Shown: positions 14,830 to 22,231 of the stretch, in pieces | Layout: each line of letters starts with the position of its first letter | How positions within the stretch are numbered: the first letter of the stretch is position 1 | From: UBA288 sp964461885 | GTDB taxonomy: Archaea; Halobacteriota; Methanomicrobia; Methanomicrobiales; Methanospirillaceae | Direction: 5' to 3' | NCBI GenBank assembly: GCA_964461885.1 | Contig: CAYWVY010000023.1 | Span: forward strand, 1-30,892 | Length of the DNA stretch: 30,892 nt | Notes under the pieces: model-generated | What the model was told of the DNA's origin: nothing | The model's database searches: none | What the model saw: the letters and a program-made list of their open reading frames with translations, nothing else | Position numbers and translations under genes: made by a program

Positions 14830-15534
14830 TCAGGCGAGCAGGGCCGCGATCACGCCCGCCAGGAAGATGCCGTCGAAGGTCCCGGCGCCGCCGATCGAGA
14901 CCACGCGGGTCCCGAGTCGGGGGAACTCGCGCCAGAGCAGGAGGTCGGCGCCGACCAGGGTGCCGAGCGTGCCGCTCACGTACCCGATCACCGGGCCCAT
15001 CCACGGCACGCCGCCCGCAAGGAGGATCCCGGCGAGCGCGGCGCAGAGCGGGGGGACGAAGAAGGGCGTGGTGATCCCGAGCCCCGGGACGGGCCGGGCC
15101 ACGAGCCGGACGAGGAGGGTCACGCCCAGGACGCCGAGCCCGATCGGCGCGAGGACGCCCATCCCGCCCATACGGACAGCGGCGATGACGAGCACGAGCG
15201 AGACGAGGGACGGAATCACGGCCCCGCCGAGGTTCACCGCGACCGTGGTCTCGGTCACGAACGACGGGACCCGGTAGAGCCGCTGGAGCATGAACCCGCG
15301 GGGCAGCCGGACCACCTCGCCGTACGGTAGCTCCGAGCGGCACCGCGCCACAGGGATGTTCACGAGCGACCCGGCGAGGGTCAGCGCGAGCAGGAGCACG
15401 ATCTGGAGTGTCGAGAAGCCGAGCCGCGCGAAGGCGCCGCCCACCACGCCGAGGAAGAGGAGCGGCGCGACCAGGAGGAAGGCCGCAACAAGGACCGCGA
15501 GGAGGAGGAGCGTGAACGGGGTGCCCCTCGGCAC
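14830..15534 (-). CDS. DUF1614 family integral membrane protein
   Basis: 234 residues with about six to seven predicted membrane helices. Helix 1 is TLLLLAVLVAAFLLVAPLLFL. Later helices include STLQIVLLLALTLAGSLVNIP, GGAVIPSLVSLVLVIAAVRM and GLGVLGVTLLVRLV. The C-terminal motif SIGGAGTFDGIFLAGVIAALLA is typical of DUF1614. The function of the family is unknown. The start is a GTG at 15532-15534, two bases after the flpA stop, with GGGAG inside the flpA end as ribosome site. Confidence 0.8.
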   Translation of the reverse strand: MPRGTPFTLLLLAVLVAAFLLVAPLLFLGVVGGAFARLGFSTLQIVLLLALTLAGSLVNIPVARCRSELPYGEVVRLPRGFMLQRLYRVPSFVTETTVAVNLGGAVIPSLVSLVLVIAAVRMGGMGVLAPIGLGVLGVTLLVRLVARPVPGLGITTPFFVPPLCAALAGILLAGGVPWMGPVIGYVSGTLGTLVGADLLLWREFPRLGTRVVSIGGAGTFDGIFLAGVIAALLA

Positions 15535-15536
15535 GG

Positions 15537-16142
15537 TCAGCGCTCCCGGCGCGCGAGGATCGCGAGGTGGTCGCGGTGGTACGGGAGCAGGGAGCGGGAC
15601 GACTCGACCGCGTACCCGCCGGCCTCGAGCACGGCCGCGGCCTCGGCCCCGATCTCGTCGAGGGAGCGGGACTGGTCGATCGACCGGACCTTGAGCATCA
15701 GGGCCAGCCGACCCCCCGGCGCGAGGAACGGCCGGTTCCGGACCGCGATCGCGGCCTGGTGGGGCTGGGCCACGTCCTGGACGACGAGGTCCACTGGCTC
15801 GAGCAGGGCCGCGTACTGCTCGGGGCGGTTCGCGTCCGCGAGGATCGGGATGATGTTTTTGCGGCGGTGGGCGACCGCGAGCAGGTCCTGCATCGGCCGC
15901 GGCGCGAACTCGACCGCGTACACGACCTCGGCGTAGTCGGCCACGTGCGAGACGGTCGTGCCGTTCGCAGCCCCGAGGTAGAGAACGCGGAGCCCGTCCT
16001 CTATGTCGAACTCCCGGTCGAGGTACGCGAGGGCCGCGAGTTTGGAGCGGCGCGGCTCCCAGACGCGGTACCCGCCTCGCATGCGCTCGCCGTAGACCCC
16101 GCCCTGGCCGGGCGAAACGAGCGTGCTCTCACGCCAGATCAC
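15537..16142 (-). CDS. flpA: Fibrillarin-like rRNA/tRNA 2'-O-methyltransferase
   Basis: 201-residue S-adenosylmethionine-dependent catalytic subunit of the box C/D guide RNP, which methylates ribose 2'-OH at RNA-guided positions in rRNA and tRNA. Features seen: YGERMRGGYRVWEPRRSKLAA, the fibrillarin N-terminal signature (about 16-36); the cofactor loop VLYLGAANGTTVSHVAD (about 53-69); then VYAVEFAPRP, ILADANRPEQY and VDLVVQDVAQPHQA. The start is the GTG at 16140-16142, which overlaps the nop5 stop (GTGA), showing tight translational coupling to its obligate partner. The length is slightly below the usual 225-230 residues but no motif is missing. Confidence 0.94.
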   Translation of the reverse strand: MIWRESTLVSPGQGGVYGERMRGGYRVWEPRRSKLAALAYLDREFDIEDGLRVLYLGAANGTTVSHVADYAEVVYAVEFAPRPMQDLLAVAHRRKNIIPILADANRPEQYAALLEPVDLVVQDVAQPHQAAIAVRNRPFLAPGGRLALMLKVRSIDQSRSLDEIGAEAAAVLEAGGYAVESSRSLLPYHRDHLAILARRER

Positions 16143-16996
16143 GCGAGCACCCCGTCGATACGGGCGTTGGCCGCCTCCAGGAACGCGGGGTCCGCCTCGC
16201 CCCGGTACCGGTCGATCCGGGCCGCCATCGCGAGCCGGGCCGAGAGGACCCGCGCAACCCGTCCCCGGACGGCGAGCGGGGCGCCGTGGACCCGGCGGTG
16301 CTGGAAGATCAGGCCGTGCTTCGGCGGCGGCGTCCCCGAGCGGATGTGGGAGAAGAGCGCGGTCCGGGCCCCGAGCACCTGGAGGCCCGAGCCCGGGAGG
16401 CGCGCGAGCGCGTCGAGTGAGCCGGCGGCCGCGAGCAGGCGCGCCGCGACCAGCCCGCCCACGAGCGCGGCGCAGTTCGGCAGCACCCGGTCCGCGGCGC
16501 GGGTGACGTCCCGCGCCAGGGCCGTCCGGGCCGCGGCGAGCCCCTCGATCTCGGCGAGGAGAGGCCGGAGTGGCCCCTTCGCCCGGGCAGCGAGAAGCGG
16601 GACCAGCTTCCGGGCCGGCATCGTCGAGAACTTGCGCGTGAAGCCCGGGTCCTGGGTCGCGTACCACCCCACGGCCCGTTCGGTCAAAAGGTTGATCGCC
16701 TCGTCGAGCCCGTCGAGCGCCCGGACCATCTGCGCGAGCTCGATGTCAGGGCCCCGCAGCGCCTCGGCCACCCGCGTGGCCGCGAGCGCGGATGCGAGCC
16801 GGTGGAGCCGCGCGATATACGCCCCCCGGTCGGCGAACCCCCCGCAGGCCGCCGCCTCCTCCCAGCCAGCCGGGACCCAGCGGTCCATCGGCGTCTCGAG
16901 GGAGGTGAGCCGCTCGAGAGCGTCCGCCTCGCCGGGCGGGGCCGGCGTGCAGGCGCCGTCGTCGCCGATCTCTCCCCACCAGTATCGCCGCGTCAC
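16139..16996 (-). CDS. Nop5/Nop56-58 box C/D RNP scaffold protein
   Basis: About 285 residues. This scaffold binds fibrillarin through its N-terminal domain and L7Ae plus box C/D RNA through its Nop domain. The start region is TRRYWWGEIGDDG (N-terminal strand). A coiled-coil helix pair lies around DIELAQMVRALDGLDEAINLL, and the Nop domain includes LPNCAALVGGLVAARLLAAAGSLDALARLPGSGLQVLGA, with PPPKHGLIFQH near the end. I prefer the GTG at 16994-16996 to the ATG at 17030-17032, because the latter lies inside a T-rich promoter-like element and adds a basic, non-family tail. At about 285 residues it lacks the long Lys-rich tail of larger homologues. Confidence 0.88.
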   Translation of the reverse strand: MTRRYWWGEIGDDGACTPAPPGEADALERLTSLETPMDRWVPAGWEEAAACGGFADRGAYIARLHRLASALAATRVAEALRGPDIELAQMVRALDGLDEAINLLTERAVGWYATQDPGFTRKFSTMPARKLVPLLAARAKGPLRPLLAEIEGLAAARTALARDVTRAADRVLPNCAALVGGLVAARLLAAAGSLDALARLPGSGLQVLGARTALFSHIRSGTPPPKHGLIFQHRRVHGAPLAVRGRVARVLSARLAMAARIDRYRGEADPAFLEAANARIDGVLA

Positions 16997-17010
16997 GCGT
17001 ACGGATCGGG

Positions 17011-17036
17011 GGCGGTGGGGCAAAAAAGGCACCGCC
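17011..17036 (-). terminator. Inverted repeat with T6 in the loop after the TctA-like gene
   Basis: GGCGGTG (17011-17017) and CACCGCC (17030-17036) are perfectly complementary and flank a 12-base loop that reads CCTTTTTTGCCC on the minus strand. It begins at the last base of the TctA-like stop codon. T6 fits archaeal oligo-T termination for that gene. The same T-rich stretch lies about 25-35 bases before the nop5 GTG, so it may double as part of the nop5 promoter. Confidence 0.5.
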
Positions 17037-18247
17037 TAGAACCCGGGAAAGCCGAACGACCAGGCCATGACCGGGAGCATGATCGCACCCATCGCGTGGA
17101 CGCGCCGGACGTTCGCGAGTGGCGGGACGAGCCCGACCGCGGTCGCGAGAACGAGCACGAAGAGGCCGAACGGGCCGGCGAGAGCGGCCGAGAGGAGAAC
17201 GAGGAGCGTGACGACCGCGAGGCTCAGGAGGCGACCGTCGACGCGGGCGAGGTGCCGGGCCGAGGCGGCGAGCCGGACAGTCAGCAAAAACCCACCGACG
17301 GCCGCGGCCAGGCCGACGGCCATCAGTTCGGCCATGGGCGGTAGAGAGAGGCCGGCCATCGCGGCGAGCACCCCGTTCCGCGTCCGGCCGATCGCGAAGA
17401 ACGCCGCAAGGCCGATGAAGGCGTTCGCCGTGTTCGCGGCCGAGGTCGCGACGATGAAGCCGCGGCGGTCGCGGTCGTACCCGACCGCGGCGTCGAGCAG
17501 ACCGTTCGCGGTTGCGTTCGAGAGCCCGGGGAGCCAGCCGACGAGGAGCCCGGCGAGGGTGCCGAGGGCGGAGTGGCGCGCGAGCACGCCGTCCGGGATG
17601 GAGATCCCGGCGAACCGCTGTTCGGGGACCGGGCCGTGCGAGGCCGTGAGCAAAACCGGTATCCCGAAGAGCCCCGAGAGAAGGGGGAGGAAGACCGCGT
17701 CCGCCCCAAGCGGGTGCCAGGCGAGGAACCCGTAGCGGAGAGCGAAGAGGCCGAGCGCGCCCGAGACCGCGAAGACGCCGAAGGCCCAGGGCGGCGACTC
17801 GGCCGAGAGGACCAGGTACCCGACGACCGCGACCAGCAAAATTCCGATCCCCCAGTCGAGCGCGGGCTGGAGCGGCGGCAGCAACAGGACGCAGGCGAGC
17901 GAGAGCGGGACCGCGAAGGCCATGGCGAGGGCCGAGCCGAGGGCCGAGCAGCGAACGGCCTCCTCGCCCCGGCCCTCGAGGCAGAGCGCGTGGGCCGGCA
18001 GGACCGAGAGTGCGGTCTCGGCCTCGGGCACGCCGAGAAAGGTCGCGGGGATGTTGTCGAGGAACGTGTGCGTGATCAGGGCCGCGAACATCGCGGCAGC
18101 GAGCGCCTCTTCGCCGAGCACGGCCGCGAACCCCGCCCCGGTCGCCAGGAGAGCGGCGGCGAGGGTGTTCGCATGGATCCCCGGCGCGAGGCCCGTGAGG
18201 GCGCCGAGCACGACGCCGACGAGGGTCCCGGCCGCGATCCTGAGCAT
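17036..18247 (-). CDS. TctA-like multi-spanning membrane protein
   Basis: 403 residues, hydrophobic throughout, with about ten predicted helices. The first part, GTLVGVVLGALTGLAPGIHANTLAA, and the internal GTLAGLLVGWLPGLSNATANG are two related Gly/Pro-rich motifs at the start of each half. This is the duplicated architecture of the tripartite tricarboxylate transporter large subunit (TctA) family and its archaeal relatives. No binding protein (TctC) or small subunit (TctB) is nearby, so a solitary transporter or an unrelated archaeal function is possible. The start is the ATG at 18245-18247, with a TATA-like GCTTTAATG 24-32 bases upstream. It is followed by nop5 on the same strand but separated by a probable terminator. 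Confidence 0.75.
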   Translation of the reverse strand: MLRIAAGTLVGVVLGALTGLAPGIHANTLAAALLATGAGFAAVLGEEALAAAMFAALITHTFLDNIPATFLGVPEAETALSVLPAHALCLEGRGEEAVRCSALGSALAMAFAVPLSLACVLLLPPLQPALDWGIGILLVAVVGYLVLSAESPPWAFGVFAVSGALGLFALRYGFLAWHPLGADAVFLPLLSGLFGIPVLLTASHGPVPEQRFAGISIPDGVLARHSALGTLAGLLVGWLPGLSNATANGLLDAAVGYDRDRRGFIVATSAANTANAFIGLAAFFAIGRTRNGVLAAMAGLSLPPMAELMAVGLAAAVGGFLLTVRLAASARHLARVDGRLLSLAVVTLLVLLSAALAGPFGLFVLVLATAVGLVPPLANVRRVHAMGAIMLPVMAWSFGFPGF

Positions 18248-18270
18248 GACAGTTGCTTCGGACGCCCCCG

Positions 18271-18297
18271 CATTAAAGCGATCGATACCGTTTAGTC
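18271..18297. promoter_or_regulatory. Divergent promoter pair
   Basis: GCTTTAATG (minus strand, 18271-18279) serves the TctA-like gene and CCGTTTAGTCC (plus strand, 18288-18297) serves hemD. Each lies about 25-35 bases from its start codon, which predicts leaderless mRNAs on both sides. Confidence 0.5.
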
Positions 18298-18322
18298 CGG
18301 CCGCGCCGACAGGCTCAAGCAG

Positions 18323-19000
18323 ATGAGGATCGCCATCACCAGGCTGCCGGACAAGGGTGGGGACGACGCCGAGCGGTGCGCCCGGTTCGGTCATGAGTGC
18401 TACCCGGTCTCGCCGCTCCGGGCCGAGGTCTCGCCCGCCGCGATCGAGGCCTTCGAGGTCGATCTCCGGGCCGCCCGGTTCGACGGGCTCTTCTTCACCT
18501 CGGCCCTGCCGGCCGACCTGGTCGGCCCGGCCGTGGCCGCGTCGGGGATACGCCCCCGCGTCGTCGCGATCGGACCGGCGACGCAGGCCGCCCTGGCCCG
18601 GCACAGCGTCAAGGCCGAGGTCCTCCCGTTGTTCTATTCGCGCGACTTCACGCCCTACCTCGGCGCCTGGCTCGCGGGGAAGCGGATCGGGATCCCGCGC
18701 GCGGACGTGCCGAACGAGGCGCTCCTCGACGCGATCCGGGAGGCCGGGGGCGAGCCGGCCGAGTACCGTATCTACCGGCTGCTGCCGACCGGGGAGCCGC
18801 TCGACCTCGCGAAGGCCGACGCGATCCTCTTCACCTCGGCAAACTCGTTCTCGGAGGCGGCCTGGACGCCGCGGGCCGGGCTCCTCGTCTGCGCGATCGG
18901 GGACGTGACCGCGGACCGGATGCGGGCCGCCGGGGTCGAGCCCGACGCGGTCGGGGACGGGTCGCTCGAGGGAGCTCTAAAAGCGATCGGGGGCCGATGA
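18323..19000 (+). CDS. hemD: Uroporphyrinogen-III synthase
   Basis: 225 residues. The enzyme closes hydroxymethylbilane to uroporphyrinogen III with inversion of ring D, the branch point for sirohydrochlorin, F430, cobamides and haem. Sequence features fit the two-domain HemD fold: MRIAITRLP at the N-terminus, FDGLFFTSALPADLV, RVVAIGPATQAALARHSVKAEVLPL, KRIGIPRADVPNEALLDAIREAGGEPAEYRIYRLLPTG, DAILFTSANSFSEA and LLVCAIGDVTADRMRAAGVEPD. HemD is poorly conserved, and these strands are its recognisable parts. It overlaps cbf5 by four bases (ATGA). Confidence 0.88.
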   Translation: MRIAITRLPDKGGDDAERCARFGHECYPVSPLRAEVSPAAIEAFEVDLRAARFDGLFFTSALPADLVGPAVAASGIRPRVVAIGPATQAALARHSVKAEVLPLFYSRDFTPYLGAWLAGKRIGIPRADVPNEALLDAIREAGGEPAEYRIYRLLPTGEPLDLAKADAILFTSANSFSEAAWTPRAGLLVCAIGDVTADRMRAAGVEPDAVGDGSLEGALKAIGGR

Positions 19001-19899
19001 TGCCGCTGATCGGCCGGCCGGGGATCGTCGTGGTCGACAAGCCGCGTGGCCCCTCGAGCCACCAGGTGGCAGCGTGGGTCGGGGAGATCCTGGGTGTCCC
19101 GGTCGGCCACGCGGGCACGCTGGACCCCATGGTCTCGGGCGTGCTCGTGGTGATGCTCGGCCGCGCCGTCCGGCTCGCGCGCCTCCTCCTCCGGCACGAG
19201 AAGGAGTACGTCTGTCTCATGCGGCTCCACGGCGACGTCGACGAAGCGCGCATCCGCGAGGTCGCCTCCGAGTTCGTTGGGCGCATCTACCAGCGCCCGC
19301 CGCGGCGCTCCGCGGTGAAGCGGCAGCTGCGCATCCGCCGGATCCACTCGCTCGACGTCCTTGGGATCGACGGCCGGCTGGTCCTCTTCCGCGTGACGTG
19401 CGAGGCCGGGACCTACATCCGCTCGCTCTGCCACCACCTCGGGCTCGCAGCCGGATGCGGCGGGCACATGGTCGAGCTCCGCCGGACCCGGTCGGGCGCG
19501 TTCGGCGAAGCGGACGCGGTCACCCTCCACGCCCTCAAGGACGCGGCGGTCCGGGCAGAGGCGGGGGACCGGGTAGCGCTCGACGCAACGATCCTGCCGG
19601 TCGAGGTGGCGAACCCGGACCTCAAGGCGATCGTGATCGGGGACCGGGCCGTGGACGCGGTCTGCCGCGGGGCCGCGCTCGCGGGCGTCGGCGTGGTCGA
19701 ACTGCCGGTGTTCCGCGCCGGCGAGACCGTCGCGCTCGTGACGCGAAAGGGCGAGCTCGTCGCCCTCGCCCGGACCCTCGTCCCGAGCGACGCGACCGCG
19801 CCCGGACGGACCGGGCTCGTGGCCGCGCCCGAAACGGTCTTCATGGCACCGGGCACCTACCCGCGAGGGTGGGCCAGAAAAGAGTGCCTGCCCGGCTAA
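18997..19899 (+). CDS. cbf5: tRNA/rRNA pseudouridine synthase Cbf5 (H/ACA RNP)
   Basis: 300 residues. Cbf5 isomerises uridine to pseudouridine in rRNA as the enzyme of H/ACA guide RNPs and can also act on U55 of tRNA. The TruB-type catalytic domain is clear: VDKPRGPSSHQV (10-21), then HAGTLDPMVSGVLVV with the catalytic Asp in GTLDP, then KEYVCLMRLHGDV, IYQRPPRRSAVKR and CEAGTYIRSLCHHLG. A C-terminal PUA domain (about 210-285) includes GAALAGVGVVEL and GETVALVTRKGELVALARTL. It is shorter than many Cbf5 proteins (about 330) at the N-terminus. Its start overlaps hemD by ATGA, so the two are co-translated. Confidence 0.93.
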   Translation: MMPLIGRPGIVVVDKPRGPSSHQVAAWVGEILGVPVGHAGTLDPMVSGVLVVMLGRAVRLARLLLRHEKEYVCLMRLHGDVDEARIREVASEFVGRIYQRPPRRSAVKRQLRIRRIHSLDVLGIDGRLVLFRVTCEAGTYIRSLCHHLGLAAGCGGHMVELRRTRSGAFGEADAVTLHALKDAAVRAEAGDRVALDATILPVEVANPDLKAIVIGDRAVDAVCRGAALAGVGVVELPVFRAGETVALVTRKGELVALARTLVPSDATAPGRTGLVAAPETVFMAPGTYPRGWARKECLPG

Positions 19900-19935
19900 A
19901 TCTCCCAGCCCCGTGAGGGATATCGATTTTACAAT

Positions 19936-19953
19936 TCAAAAGACATATATAAC
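19936..19953 (+). promoter_or_regulatory. Promoter of the papain-like protease gene
   Basis: TTCAAAAGACATATATAACC contains an A-rich BRE-like part and a clear TATA box about 30-40 bases before the ATG at 19983. It is the strongest AT-rich island in this part of the window. Confidence 0.6.
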
Positions 19954-19982
19954 CTGATGCCAGAGTAACGTCCGGGATTCGC

Positions 19983-21242
19983 ATGGCATTACAGCGTGGC
20001 AGATCGTCGGCGATCGTGCTCGCCCTCCTGGTTCTCATTCTGGGGCTGGCGGGCACCGCCTCCGCCGACACGGACGCGGCACACCCCGTCATCCGGGGGG
20101 ACGACGCCCAGCTCCGTGCCTGGATCGAGAGTTACGACGCAGCGCCCCCCGTCCCGGTGGACGCGGCCCGGCAGCGGGGCCTCGCGGCATCGACCGGATC
20201 CGCGAGCATCCTCGACCTGGTGCCGTACGTCCCGGAGGAACGGTATCAGGGCCTCGTCGCGAACTGCTGGGCCTGGACCGGCACGGGCGTGCTCGAGGCC
20301 GCTCACACGACCGAGAACGGCGTCTGCGACCGGCTCTCGGTCCAGTACCTCGACTCGAACTACAACGGCGGCTGCGGGACCGGCTGGGCGGGGAGAGGGG
20401 GCTGCCTCGCTGACTTCGTCCGGTTCTACGCGGCCAGGCAGATCGCCGTGCCCTGGTCGAATACGAACGCCTCGTACCAGGATGCACAGCTCTGGTGCGT
20501 CGAGCACGACAGAGCGTGGGTTTCGGCCGACTCGATCGAGACGGACCCCCACTACGACCTCCTCTCCATCGCGGAGGAGCGGATCCAGACCCGGGGGGTG
20601 GGGTCCACGCAGGCCCGTGCGAACATCAAGGCCGTGCTCGAGGAGGATCGCGCCGTGTACCTCGCGTTCCGCCTTCCGGACCAGGCAGCATGGGACGCGT
20701 TCGAACAGTTCTGGAGGACCCAGCCGGAGACCGCGATCTTCAACATCTCCCCGTACGACGGCCGGGCCTGGACCTCAACGGCCGGAGGGCACGCGGCCCT
20801 CGTCGTCGGCTACGACGACACGGACCCCGCGAACCCGTACTGGACCGTCCTGAACTCCTGGGGGACCTCGAACGGACAGCGGCCGCATGGGACGTTTCGG
20901 CTCTCCATGAGCCTGAACTACGACGGGACCTACCGAGGCTCGTTTGCAATCCCGTCGACCGAGTGGGAGACGCTCGCGGTCGAGTTCGCGGACGCGCCGG
21001 ATTCGACACCGGCCCCCGCCGTCCTGCCGGTCCCGCCCTCGTCGTCGCCCCCACGGGACCTGGACGGCGACGGCCGGTACGAAGACGTGAATGGCAACGG
21101 CCGGGCGGACTTTGCCGACGTCACCCTACTCTACAACGCGATCACGTGGTGCGCCGCGAACGAGCCGACCAGCGCGTTTGACTTCAACCAGAACGGCCGC
21201 CTCGACTTCGCCGACGTGGTGACGCTCTTCGGCCTCTGCTAG
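19983..21242 (+). CDS. Secreted papain-like (C1A) cysteine protease with dockerin-like tail
   Basis: 419 residues. The signal peptide is about 1-28 (LALLVLILGLAGTASA). The papain-family active site is complete: oxyanion Gln Q89 and nucleophile C95 in YQGLVANCWAW, H270 in GGHAALVVGYDD, and N291 in TVLNSWG. Several extra Cys (C115, C131, C141, C172) suit extracellular disulfides. A Pro/Ser-rich linker (about 342-357) leads to two Ca-binding dockerin-like repeats, DLDGDGRYEDVNGNGRADFAD and FDFNQNGRLDFAD (about 359-419). Dockerins bind cohesins, so this protease may attach to a surface protein; no cohesin is seen here. It is monocistronic, with its own TATA box. Confidence 0.9.
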   Translation: MALQRGRSSAIVLALLVLILGLAGTASADTDAAHPVIRGDDAQLRAWIESYDAAPPVPVDAARQRGLAASTGSASILDLVPYVPEERYQGLVANCWAWTGTGVLEAAHTTENGVCDRLSVQYLDSNYNGGCGTGWAGRGGCLADFVRFYAARQIAVPWSNTNASYQDAQLWCVEHDRAWVSADSIETDPHYDLLSIAEERIQTRGVGSTQARANIKAVLEEDRAVYLAFRLPDQAAWDAFEQFWRTQPETAIFNISPYDGRAWTSTAGGHAALVVGYDDTDPANPYWTVLNSWGTSNGQRPHGTFRLSMSLNYDGTYRGSFAIPSTEWETLAVEFADAPDSTPAPAVLPVPPSSSPPRDLDGDGRYEDVNGNGRADFADVTLLYNAITWCAANEPTSAFDFNQNGRLDFADVVTLFGLC

Positions 21243-21298
21243 GCTCGAGGCATAGGCTTAAGAGTGTAACGGGCCAACCGGATCCCCTGAACTTTTCT

Positions 21299-21383
21299 GC
21301 TGAGGTAGTCTAGTCCGGTAAGGCGCAGGCCTGGAAAGCCTGTGGGGCTCTGCCCCTCGGGAGTTCAAATCTCCCCCTCAGCG
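21299..21383 (+). tRNA. tRNA-Ser(GGA)
   Basis: A complete 85-base class II cloverleaf. Acceptor GCTGAGG (21299-21305) pairs with CCTCAGC (21376-21382), with discriminator G. The D arm is GTC/GGC. The anticodon stem CAGGC/GCCTG encloses CTGGAAA, giving anticodon GGA (serine, codons TCC/TCT). A long variable arm, GGGGC-TCT-GCCCC, is typical of tRNA-Ser. The T arm is GGGAG-TTCAAAT-CTCCC. CCA is not encoded. A TATA-like GGCTTAAGAGT lies about 35-45 bases upstream. No intron is present. Confidence 0.97.
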
Positions 21384-21458
21384 TCTGAGGTGCCGGCCCC
21401 GGTTCTCGTGGGACCTATCTTCGATCGGTTGGCCCTTGTCCCGCCCGGGCGTGGCGCG

Positions 21459-21500
21459 GCGGTCGATAATGCTCATCGCAATTGCACGGCGACGTCGTCT
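21459..21500. repeat. Degenerate repeat, copy A
   Basis: GCGGTCGATAAT followed by GCTCATCGCAATTGC. It aligns with copy B over about 45 bases at roughly 70 percent identity by eye and includes the palindrome GCAATTGC. Confidence 0.4.
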
Positions 21501-21790
21501 GGCATATACTCAAGACCGGCCCGGCGAACCGGATCCTGTGCCCGGGCAGCCGGTACAGGGTCCTGGGACGGACCAGGCATCCGGGATATCGTGTCTGCGT
21601 CCGCCCTTCTCGCTCCCGGGCTCGAAACGGTTCGGCCTGTGCCGGGGATCCCCGTCGCCGCCGGTACAGTCCTCTTCTCCTGCACCCGTGCCGACCTAGC
21701 CGCGCCTGGTTTTCGCACCGTCCCGTCACGGCGCTCCCGCGGGCGGGCCGGCCGGTCCGGAGAGCGCCGGGCCGTAGGGAAGAGACGGGG

Positions 21791-21838
21791 GCGGTCATTT
21801 GCTCATCACAGTTGCCGAGCAACGTTGCCCTGCAAACT
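21791..21838. repeat. Degenerate repeat, copy B
   Basis: GCGGTCATTT followed by GCTCATCACAGTTGCCGAGC, the best-structured copy, with GTTGC-CGA-GCAAC and GCAACGTTGC palindromes overlapping. It has the same orientation as copy A, about 330 bases further on. Confidence 0.4.
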
Positions 21839-22202
21839 TTGATGCTTTGGCTTTCAGATACTTCACCTGGCCTCCGGGGGGTCAGATACACACAGTCCCA
21901 CCGGGGGCGGGTCCAGGCGCACGGGCCGCAACTCCGATGCCTCCCGCCCCAGAATCCCCCGGAGTTTCTTCTGAATCCGCATCGACGCTGGAGGGTACCG
22001 CGTCCACCGTCGCGGGGGTATCCTCGTGGCGGGCCTGTTCCGGGGGCGGGGCGCCGCCCGGTGTCGGCGGCGGTGCCAGACGCACCACCGGCCGGGTTCT
22101 CCCTCCCGGGTTGCCTGTTCGTTCGTCCCACGGTATCGGGGTACGGGTGCGGTTCCGGGGCTCCCCGGGGAGGGGCGTGTCGTTCGGGAGCTGGGGCGGA
22201 GA

Positions 22203-22231
22203 CCGGTCGATCGTCGTTACAGCTGCCGTGG
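22203..22231. repeat. Degenerate repeat, copy C (weakest)
   Basis: CCGGTCGATCGTCGTTACAG then CTGCCGTGG keeps the GGTC...CAGYTGCC core of the other two copies, about 405 bases after copy B. The similarity is short and could be chance. Confidence 0.25.

Noticed and set aside
13846..15330. 494-residue plus-strand open frame
   Set aside because: Antisense to the sugar isomerase and DUF1614 genes, highly charged with no recognisable motif. High GC leaves long open antisense frames throughout.
15567..17039. 490-residue plus-strand open frame
   Set aside because: Antisense to flpA and nop5, both of which are certain.
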